From Malania oleifera (Eukaryota > Streptophyta > Magnoliopsida > Santalales > Ximeniaceae), in contig NC_080417.1 of the NCBI RefSeq assembly GCF_029873635.1, positions 25,492,182 to 25,556,181 of the forward strand: a DNA stretch of 64,000 nt, read 5' to 3'. Positions 57,981 to 64,000 of the stretch are shown here, piece by piece. How positions within the stretch are numbered: position 1 is the stretch's first letter; each line of letters opens with the position of its first letter. A program made the translations under genes and the position numbers. The notes under the pieces were generated by a model. The model searched no databases. It saw only the letters and a program-made list of their open reading frames with translations, and was not told the origin of the DNA.

Positions 57981-59994
57981 TGGTGGCCTAACTGGGCTTT
58001 TCATTCTTGTTTTGATGATAACAAAATGAAGGATGCTTTAACATGTGCTGTTGAGTGATTTTATTACAGGTCTCGGTAAAAGGACACTCACAATTAATAA
58101 GCTGAAGATCAATGTTAATATAGTGAAAGCTCCTCAGAATATTGAAGTAATGAATGACAAATGAAGAGCTTAAAGGCCAAGCAAATCTTGAAGTCAAAAG
58201 TGAACCTCAAGAGGCTGCAAGACTTAGTGATTAAGGAGACCATGCTTAGAAGGATATTTGTAAGTACTTCAAGCCATTACTATCTAGAAATGTAAAGCTC
58301 CTTAAAATATAAAGACCTAGAGACCAGCACTTGAAAAACTCTTGAAAATAATTTTTGAAAAGTTCCAATTAAGTTTTTCCAATAAAATAGATTTTAAAGG
58401 AATAAAAATAATAGAAACTTTTTAAAAAAAAGAGGACTACCTAGTCGACTGACTCAATACCCAGCCAACTGACCATTTTTAAACGTGGTTCAGTCAGCCG
58501 ACTGGAAGGAAACCTTTAGCAAAGTTAAATGTCTAGCCAACTGACTCAATGTACTGAAAGTGCTCAGCCAACTGACTATTTTGAATATGGTTCAGTCAGC
58601 CGATTGACAATTTACCAGAATTATTTTTTTGAAAGTCCGAATGGTGTCAACCGCCCATCCAGCTGACTGACTAGTGTAAAAATTGAACCAGTCGAGTGGG
58701 TTAGCTGACTGACTCTACAGGAAATTTCAAATTTCAAACTTGTGAGAAGTTTTTCAAAATTGATAATCTGAGTTAATATCTTTTGAAAAGTTACCTAAAT
58801 GCTCTGTGTTAAATGAGGAAACATTTCTTCAAAAAAGTCTATAAATACCTTCCTTACTCAATAAAAAATACAAGCAAACAATACACAATTTCTACACTAA
58901 AGTTCTCCTAAAAGCTCATTTTTGCTCACACCTTTTTGCTGGGGAAAACTCTATGAAATTTCTAGTTGATTGAAAATCTTGGGTTCTGATTTGCATCTAA
59001 AATCCTTATATCAATAAGAAATAACCTTTGGTGACTTCTAAATCTTGAGCTTCACATTTTCTATTTAGTTTTGGTTTTGAAGTACGTTTTGAGACTTAAC
59101 TTGTACAACTTGCTCTATGGTTAAGAGTGTTTTTTTACGCAGAATTTATCTTGTACTCTTGTAGATTGTGAAGATTCCAAGATTGTTGGATCGTTGGCTA
59201 AGTGAGGGGATATCACTTAGAGAGGTGCTACTCTAGCCTATTTGAAGGAGTGATCGAGTGAGGGGATATCACTTGGAGAGCCGGGCTTTAGCCTATTGAA
59301 GTAGTGTGTAAAGGTTTTTTGTTCCACCCGGAAGGAACAAGGTATAGGGAAATCCTTAGGTGGTTGACCTAAGGCGAGGACGTAGGCTGGAGTAAGCCGA
59401 ACAACCTCGTAAAAACAGTGGTGTCACTCTTTTTCCCTTACTCTCTTTAAATTTCAGCAGAAATATAACATGCGTGGATGGTGTAATTCTTTCAATCATA
59501 AAAATAACGCACATTGGAAATTAAGTAAACCAAAGCCCAATTTGTTCTTAGACTTGCGAAAACCGAAAGGGAGTACATTGGTAAATCAATTTTTTGTAGA
59601 AATCGTAAGGGAGTACGTTGATTGGTTAACAACCCAAAACCTATTAGCTAAAGGTTTATTTAAATTCTGATCTTGAAAAAGTATTTGGATGTTATTTTAA
59701 TATTCAGTTCAAAAGCCAACTACATGACTTGTACATTCATATATAGGGCTACTGAATGTTGTAAAAATTGATTACTTGTGTTGTCATTGTTTTGCTTGAA
59801 CAGTTAATTAATTGGTTGTGTTTGTTGTGGTTATGGATTGAATAGAGGAAGTAAGAGTTTGTGTGGATTGCCTAATCAACAAGAATATAAGAAATCTTGA
59901 AAAGATTGTAAAAAGGCAAGAACTCTTAAAAAGGATCTAAGGAATTTTAAATAGCCCAATTCACCCCCCTCTTGGGACTACACCCTAGGTTTCA
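57981..59994 (+). repeat. 5' LTR of the SIRE-like element
   Basis: It includes TCTTGTTTTGATGATAACAAAATGA near the start (in two overlapping blocks shared with the 3' LTR). The AGTCAGCCGACTGA array is at 58439-58722 and a TATA box at 58840-58847. The U5 block TTCACCCCCCTCTTGGG is at about 59961. Confidence 0.82.
58439..58722 (+). promoter_or_regulatory. U3 motif array, AGTCAGCCGACTGA type
   Basis: About ten copies of CAGCCGACTGAC and variants (CAGCCAACTGAC, TAGTCGACTGAC, CAGCTGACTGAC), in both orientations, end about 120 bases before the TATA box. The 3' LTR carries the same array from 63739 to the window end, with a different set of C-to-T changes. Confidence 0.6.
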
Positions 59995-59996
59995 AT

Positions 59997-60008
59997 TGGT
60001 ATCAGAGC
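59997..60008 (+). promoter_or_regulatory. Primer binding site, tRNA-Met type
   Basis: TGGTATCAGAGC two bases after the LTR end, the standard Copia primer site. Confidence 0.88.
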
Positions 60009-60078
60009 TAAGTTATAACAAATCCTAACAAGTAGCTATATAAAGATCTAGATAGCACAAATAGGAGTAGCTCCCTTT

Positions 60079-61838
60079 GGTGAGGGTAAATCCTCAACTC
60101 GACCACCCATTTTTTGTGAATTAAATTACACTTTTTGGAAGCAACGAATGAGAATCTACCTTCAAACGATGGACTGGAAGGCATGGAATGTTGTCACAAT
60201 TGGAAATATGATCCCTACTAAACTAGTAGATGGAAAAGAAGTACCTAAAGAAGAAAAAGAACTAATCGAATTAGATTACAAAAAGCTGCAAATTAACTCA
60301 AGTGCAACAAACGCCCTATATTGTGCACTTGATGCAAATGAATTCAATTGAGTTATGGCATGTAAAATGGCTAAGGAAATTTGGGATAAATTAGAAGTAA
60401 CCTATGAAGGTTGAGTAGATGTTAGAGACAATAGAATTGGTATGTTAACTAGTGAATATGAAGCTTTTAGAATGAAATCCGATGAAACTATAACAAGCAT
60501 GTACACTAGGTTCACACATATCATAAACTCACTAAGTGCCTTAGGAAAAACATATTCCACCCATGAGATGATTCACAAAATTCTAAGAGCACTTCTACCT
60601 TTTTGGGAACCGAAAGCCACTGCAATAACGAAAGGTATGAACCTTAAAACCACTTCTTTAGATGAACTAATAGGTTCTCTACTCACATATGAAATGTCAA
60701 TGAATGAAAGAAATGGTAAAACCAAAGCTCAAGAATCTATAGCATTCAAAGCTTCAAAAGAAAACTCCAGTTGTGAAGAAGAGATTGATGAAGATGAACT
60801 AGCCTTCATATCTAAGAAACTTGCAAAAATTCTTAGAAGGAAAAACGAATTCAAAAGAAGAAACCTATACTCCGAATCAGATGAAGAAGAAATTAGCAAG
60901 AAGAAATCAAGAAATAAAATTCCTACATGTTATAATTGGAACAAAGCTGGACATACAAAACTGGAATGTCCACTACTTAAAAAGGATTCCAAAATGGAAA
61001 AGGCAATGAAAGCCACTACTTGGGATTATCTAAGTACAAGTAGTTCGGATGATGAATCAAGTGACAAAGAGGTTGATTATATGGCATGGGATGATGATGA
61101 AGAACATTGTTCCTCATCCAAATCGGATGATGAATATGGCAATCCTTCATCTAATGAATCAGATGATGAGAGTATGTCATTTTATGAAGAACATCAAAAT
61201 GATTTATTCAAGGTTCATAAGATGTTAGTTAATGTGACTAAACGATACACATCATTGAAAAACAAGAATGAAGGAGTTTTGAATGAGTTAGAAGCTAAAA
61301 ATCTTGTTGAAAAGGATAAAGATTTGAAAATCAAGAAATTAGAAAGCAAGAATGAAAAATTGATGAAAGAAATAGAAGATCTAAGACTCCAAACTTCTAT
61401 GGAAATTGAGAAAGACATATATATTTATGAATTAAAAATTAAAATCAATAACTTGTCTCAAGAAATAGTGAAATCACAAGTGAATGTTGATGGAAAGAAA
61501 GATATAGAGATAAATGATCTCAAAAGATCTCAAAATATAAATTGAAGATAAAGAAAAGATCATTTACAATTTTACTAAAGGGAAAGAAAATTTTGATAAA
61601 ATAATTGGATCACAAATAATGTCCCTCAACAAAGAAGGCATAGGATTTAATGGAACTGAGAATAAAAGAAAAAAAGAATCTCTACATATGATACTTTACA
61701 AAAGCCTAAAAAAAAATTATGCTAGCACCTCTTCTAATGCCTATATTCACACTATATGCTACCTATGTAAGAAGAAGAGACATATAAAGTTTGAATGTCC
61801 ATTAAAGAGAAAAGATGTGAAAATTAAACAAGTCTAGA
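60079..61838 (+). pseudogene. SIRE-like Gag with zinc knuckle and coiled coil
   Basis: The frame opens with PFGEGKSSTRPPIF before ATG 60148 and continues to 61545. It shows the UBN2-type Gag core (MAKEIWDKLEVTYEG, then MKSDETITSMYTRFTHIINS). A Lys-rich linker leads to a knuckle reading CYNWNKAGHTKLEC, where Trp replaces the second Cys. An acidic Ser/Asp-rich stretch and a long coiled coil (KDLKIKKLESKNEKLMKEIE and on) follow. In-frame TGA at 60349 and 60412 both fit CGA to TGA. After a frame change, an ICYLCKKKRHIKFECP knuckle (about 61758-61803) and KKIWVPR follow, the usual lead-in to protease in SIRE. No protease follows. Confidence 0.8.
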
Positions 61839-62547
61839 AAGTAAAAGAAACTTCTCTTATTAAACTATCCATACCCAAGAAAATATGGGTACCAAGATAA
61901 AAGTCAAGTTCATAAATCAAGGACTCCATAGATGTTAGGTATTCCTTTTAGAAACTAGAAAAGAAACTTAATCACATCTTCTACAAGGATATTGAACTGG
62001 TTGATATGAAAAGATGAGTTTTAAGAAGCCTAATGATTATATTAAAACTAATAAAAATTGTTGGCCTAAATCAATGAATGAATCATACAAGGCTTAAGTT
62101 AGAAAACATTAAGATTTGCAGAGCAAATTTTGGAGTTCATATGAAATCAAAAGAAAAGAAAATCTAAAGCAAATTGAGCTCATTGCATAAGTATCATAAG
62201 AAGAGAGCTTGATAGAGAAGTGGTCAACTGACTGACTGTAGGAGTTTTTCTTAGAATAGAGAGCAGTCAGCCAACTGACCCGGAGGTCAGCTAACTGACT
62301 GACAGAGCAACTCCAAACTTGTTTATAAAACTCAATCTAGTTGAGTTTTCAGTCAACTGACCTAGGGTTTGTCTCTTCATGTGCTCTAAGGTTGTTTTGA
62401 CATGTATTTTGATGTGTTGTATGATACAACACTTAGCTTGGTTGTTTTCCTTGTTTCTTGAAAAATAGACTCATGCTTATGTGATATGCAATATGTTACA
62501 GGTGTATTTTTTAAAATTGGTATCTTGAAATCTTTAAAGACAATGAA

Positions 62548-62591
<44 letters not shown>

Positions 62592-63284
62592 ATTTGGCTC
62601 ACTATATTTTGAAAATCTAAGCTTAAAGTTATTAAGTATGTTTTAGAAATATGATTTTTGCAATGTCTTGACAATGTATGCTTATGATGGATCACATGAA
62701 TAAATGAAAAATTGGCATCTATGATAAGACATCAACATGAGTATCTAAGACGTATATTGGAATCCATGAATATATCAATTGGTATTACTTGGTATTTGAG
62801 CAATACAACATAATTATAAGCATGTAATGATATTGATAATATTGCCATGATCTTGGATTTGAATGATGAAATATGAATGCCAAATATGAAAACATGCATG
62901 ACTTTTTGATTATCGTAGCACACTATGTATACTATATTGTAATATATTGAGAAGTGTGTGGTCATATGTTCATTTGACTTTTTACCCTTTTTGATTGATG
63001 CCAAAAGGGGGAGTAGTATTTAAGCAAAAATTGAGCATGATTGAGCATTGAATTTTGGCATGATTGAGCATGATATTGAATTTTGAGCATGTTGAGCATG
63101 ATATGGAAAAATTGAGCATTGAGCATGATATTGCATAATATTGAAATTGGTCTTGAAACTACAAATTGTTAAAATGATGCTTATTGTAAGGGAGAGTAGA
63201 ATAATGCTAGTTGTAAGGGGAAATCTGTTTTAATGCTTACTCATATTTTTGCTCCTAATTTGTCATTATCAAAAATGGGGAGAT
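61839..63284 (+). other. Noncoding 3' interior of the SIRE-like element
   Basis: It lacks pol. It holds a small AGTCAACTGAC motif cluster (62221-62362) and a (TA)n(TG)n microsatellite (62549-62591). It also has a CCAAAAGGGGGAGTAG purine tract at 63001 and seven TTGAGCATG-type repeats (63031-63130). The tract at 63001 resembles the internal polypurine motif known in SIRE-type elements. Confidence 0.65.
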
Positions 63285-64000
63285 TATTGGCCTAACTAGG
63301 CTTTTCAATCTTGTTTTGATGATAACAAAATGAAAGATGCTTTAACATGTGCTGTTGAGTGGTTTTATTGCAGGTCTAGGAAAAAGGACATTCACGGTTA
63401 ATAAGCTGAAGATCAATGTCAATTTAGTGAAAGCTCCTCAGAATATTGAAGCAATGAATGACAAATGAAGAGCTTAAAGGCTAAGCAAATCTTGAAGTCA
63501 AAAGTGAACCTTAAAAAGCTACAAGACTTAGTGATTAATGAGACAATGTTTAAAAGGATATTTGTAAGTACTTCAAGCCATTACTATCTAGAAATGTGAA
63601 GCTCCTTAAGATACAAAGACTTAGAGACCAGCACTTGAAAAACTCTTGAAAATATTTTTTAAAAAGTTCCAATTAAGTTTTTCAAGTAAACTAGATTTTA
63701 AAGAAATCAAAATAATGGAAAATATTTGAAAAAAGAGGACTGCCCAGCCGACTGACTCAGTACCTAGCCGACTGAAAGTACCCAGCCGACTGACCATTTT
63801 TGAATGTGATTCAGTTAGCCGACTGATAGGAAACCTTCAACAAAGTTAACTGTCCAACCGACTTACTCAATGAACTGAAAGTGCCCAGCCGACTGACAGT
63901 GCCCAACCGACTGACTATTTTGAACGTGGTTCAGTAAATCGACCGACAATTTAGCAGAATTATTTTTTTAAAAGTTAGAATGGTGTCAGGTGCCTGTCCA
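63285..64000 (+). repeat. 3' LTR of the SIRE-like element, partial
   Basis: From TATTGGCCTAACTAGG it follows the 5' LTR closely and is cut by the window end inside the motif array. It has extra motif copies compared with the 5' LTR (for example an added CAGCCGACTGA before 63790). Confidence 0.82.

Larger units (their letters stand above)
57981..64000 (+). mobile_element. SIRE-like Copia element with gag only (runs off window)
   Basis: The 5' LTR 57981-59994 starts TGGTGGCCTAACTGGG and the 3' LTR starts at 63285. GAATG (57976-57980) should be its left target duplication. The primer site TGGTATCAGAGC is at 59997-60008 and the final polypurine tract AAAAATGGGGAGATTA precedes the 3' LTR. The 3.3 kb interior encodes Gag and zinc knuckles, then stops. 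No integrase, RT or RNase H motif was seen. It is inserted in the 3' LTR of the Tekay-like element. Confidence 0.82.

Overview
This window is a piece of a TE-rich plant nuclear genome. The only clearly functional host gene is psbO, the 33 kDa oxygen-evolving protein of photosystem II. It lies on the minus strand as two exons (30867-30622 and 27166-26408) split by a 3.45 kb intron. The plant TE families present (SIRE-like and other Copia, Athila-like and Tekay-like Gypsy, TRIM, hAT, CACTA) and the psbO sequence suggest a eudicot. I cannot name the species. No rRNA, tRNA, CRISPR or bacterial-type operon was seen.

Layout. 1-7569: old LTR fragments of SIRE-like Copia elements, a MITE, and a decayed Gypsy gag-protease. 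7570-20033: a TTATG-flanked TRIM whose left LTR was split by a 10.65 kb Athila-like element, itself carrying a Copia solo LTR. The right LTR of the TRIM was split by a 1.12 kb hAT element carrying a fragment of an ABCC-type transporter gene. 21145-25485: a young Copia element with TCTTT target duplication, about 98% identical LTRs and its reverse transcriptase deleted. 25802-26084: a 109 bp tandem repeat. 26408-31050: psbO and its promoter, with a TRIM and a hAT element in its intron. 31050-36630: a MITE and nested Tekay-like LTRs. 37322-50925: a decayed CACTA transposon with TNP2 and a second transposase gene, split at its start codon by a 3.4 kb solo LTR that itself carries a 920 bp hAT element. 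50926-57980: a Tekay-like LTR fragment and a gag-only Tekay-like element. 57981-64000: a gag-only SIRE-like Copia inserted in the previous element's 3' LTR. It runs off the window.

The most striking shared structure is in the LTRs. Families from both Copia and Gypsy carry an array of roughly 8-14 copies of a short, CpG-containing, mostly palindromic motif placed just upstream of the LTR TATA box. The motif differs by family (GGTCGACCGA, CTCGTCGACGAG, AGTCAGCCGACTGA, GGTCGAGCACTTGG, GGTTCGGGTGCTCGA), while position and layout are the same. A second theme is that three different elements keep gag and their LTRs but lack polymerase and integrase. A third is that many premature stops in the TE genes look like C-to-T changes at methylatable sites. 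Statements about families rest on motifs read by eye. No database search was possible.
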